Notes under the pieces: generated by a model | Told to the model about the DNA's origin: nothing | The model's input: the letters and a program-made list of their open reading frames with translations, nothing else | The model's database searches: none | Made by a program: the position numbers and the translations under genes | Source: Actinomycetota bacterium | Lineage (GTDB): Bacteria > Actinomycetota > Acidimicrobiia > Acidimicrobiales > Ilumatobacteraceae | NCBI GenBank assembly: GCA_009703975.1 | Contig: WLFB01000073.1 | Coordinates: forward strand, 1-6,654 | Reading direction: 5' to 3' | DNA length: 6,654 bases | In this document: piece by piece, positions 5,605-6,654 of the stretch | Layout of the letters: the number at the start of each line of letters is the position of its first letter | Numbering within the stretch: the first letter of the stretch is position 1

Positions 5605-6654
5605 TTAGAACACCACCTTTAAAATTGCTGTGACCATAATGTTGATAAGTGCAACCGGGATTAAGCCCTTCCACGCGAACCTTTGCAGTTGATCTTCGCG
5701 AAGTCGTGGATAGCTAAACCGAATCCACATGATAATGAACACGAGCAACATCATTTTCGTAAACATGATTAACGGACCGACAAAGTTCATCCAGTTGGCA
5801 ACATCGTCAATTGATGTCCAACCGAACCATGTGAACGGCACTCCCCAACCACCAAGAAACAGAACTGAAGCAATCATCGCAAAAACACCGGCAGTGGCAA
5901 ATTCTCCGATGAAAAATATTAGGAAACGAAAACCCGAATATTCGGTCATGTAACCAGAAACAAGTTCACTTTCAGCAATTGGCATATCAAATGGCGCTTG
6001 GGTGAGTTCTGCCTGAATTGCAATCATGAAAATAATGAAACCGAAAAACTGACTGATCACATAAGGATGACCAATTGCGTCGATGCCGAACATTGAACCA
6101 GTATTTTGGGCGACAACAATCTTCTGTAGATTCATTGTGCCTGCTTGAATGACGACACCCATTACTGCGAGCACCATCGGCAACTCGTAGGCGATTAACT
6201 GACCAGCAGCACGCAATCCGCCAAGCAACGAATATTTATTGGCACTTGACCAGCCGGCGATCAGAATTCCGAGAACTGAAACTGACGAAACTGCAAGCGC
6301 ATAAAACACTCCTGTTTCGAAATCTGTGAACCATGCTTCAGGACCAAACGGCACAACGACGACGAGCAAAAACGTACTGAGCAAAACAATGATTGGCGCC
6401 ATTTTGAAAATTCGTGCATCGGCGCGGTCTGGCACAATGTCTTCTTTTTGCAACCATTTGCCAACTTCGGCGAAAAGTTGCATCGAACCGTATGGGCCGG
6501 CTTCCATTGGCCCAAGGCGACTCTGCATGAACGACATCATCTTGAACAAAAATACATAAACAATTGTTCCTGCTGGAAGCAACACAGCGACCAATCCGCC
6601 CAGCACACGCAACAACGACTGTCCCCAATATGGGACTTCAGCCAACAATGCAAT
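5605..6654 (-). CDS. nuoH: NADH-quinone oxidoreductase subunit H (NuoH), open at the window edge
   Basis: NuoH (related to ND1) forms most of the quinone cavity and joins the peripheral and membrane arms. The frame stays open to the right edge. A TTG at 6646-6648 could start a 347-residue protein, but the true start is probably just outside the window. Residues below are counted from that TTG. Family motifs are SRLGPMEAGPYGSMQLFAE (43-61) with Arg44, WLQKEDIVPDRAD (65-77), GWSSANKYSLLGGLRAAGQ (132-150), AYELP with Glu155, and APFDMPIAESELVSGYMTEYSG (218-239). Hydrophobic segments fit the usual eight or nine helices. The length is slightly above the 325 of E. coli. Two positions in the quinone-site loop depart from the common pattern: Gln217 where Arg is usual, and Ile224 where Glu is usual. 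The gene ends in TAA, directly followed by nuoI. It is nearly complete and appears intact. Confidence 0.96.
   Translation of the reverse strand: MALLAEVPYWGQSLLRVLGGLVAVLLPAGTIVYVFLFKMMSFMQSRLGPMEAGPYGSMQLFAEVGKWLQKEDIVPDRADARIFKMAPIIVLLSTFLLVVVVPFGPEAWFTDFETGVFYALAVSSVSVLGILIAGWSSANKYSLLGGLRAAGQLIAYELPMVLAVMGVVIQAGTMNLQKIVVAQNTGSMFGIDAIGHPYVISQFFGFIIFMIAIQAELTQAPFDMPIAESELVSGYMTEYSGFRFLIFFIGEFATAGVFAMIASVLFLGGWGVPFTWFGWTSIDDVANWMNFVGPLIMFTKMMLLVFIIMWIRFSYPRLREDQLQRFAWKGLIPVALINIMVTAILKVVF
5613..5620 (-). promoter_or_regulatory. Shine-Dalgarno of nuoI inside nuoH
   Basis: AAAGGTGG on the minus strand is the strongest ribosome binding site in the window. It lies in the last codons of nuoH, 8 nt before the GTG that abuts the nuoH stop codon. 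It decides the GTG start of nuoI. Confidence 0.8.

Noticed and set aside
6338..6628. Overlapping minus-strand open frames inside nuoH
   Set aside because: They lie in alternative frames under conserved NuoH motifs, lack ribosome sites and resemble no protein.

Overview
The window holds one continuous, minus-strand segment of a respiratory complex I (nuo) operon. In transcription order, from high to low coordinates, it reads nuoH, nuoI, nuoJ, nuoK, nuoL, nuoM, nuoN. This is the standard bacterial order for the membrane arm plus the two-cluster ferredoxin-like subunit NuoI. nuoH is open to the right edge and nuoN is cut by the left edge; the five genes between are complete. No RNA gene, insertion sequence, CRISPR array, promoter or terminator was found. 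The longest stretches without coding are 31 bp (nuoI to nuoJ) and 26 bp (nuoL to nuoM).

The genes form one tightly packed transcription unit. The nuoH stop abuts the nuoI GTG start. nuoJ and nuoK are 4 bp apart. nuoK and nuoL overlap by ATGA. nuoN starts inside or just after the end of nuoM. The promoter must lie to the right of the window, upstream of nuoH, probably before nuoA. Two or three of the seven starts are not ATG (nuoI GTG, nuoJ GTG, nuoN GTG or TTG).

Together the products build the proton-pumping part of the enzyme. NuoI carries electrons through two 4Fe-4S clusters toward the quinone site at the NuoH interface. NuoH, NuoJ and NuoK form the connection and the E-channel. NuoN, NuoM and NuoL are the three antiporter-like proton channels, with the long lateral helix of NuoL running along the arm. 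The expected channel Lys and Glu residues are all present in NuoK, NuoL and NuoM, so the complex looks functional.

The organism is probably a low-to-moderate GC actinobacterium (GC in the mid-40s percent by eye). The NuoI sequence, with PDWCIYI after the first Cys motif and [16 protein letters not shown] after the second, resembles the NuoI type I recall from actinobacterial nuo operons. An aquatic Acidimicrobiia (Ilumatobacter-like) source is my best guess, from memory only.

This is mostly an ordinary housekeeping region. The features most worth a second look are a tandem His-Asp-Ser repeat in the NuoL TM13-TM14 loop, matched by a smaller His/Asp cluster in the equivalent loop of NuoM; a Cys pair in a long NuoL loop predicted to face outside; and substitutions in the quinone-site loop of NuoH. 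I see no undescribed biological system here.
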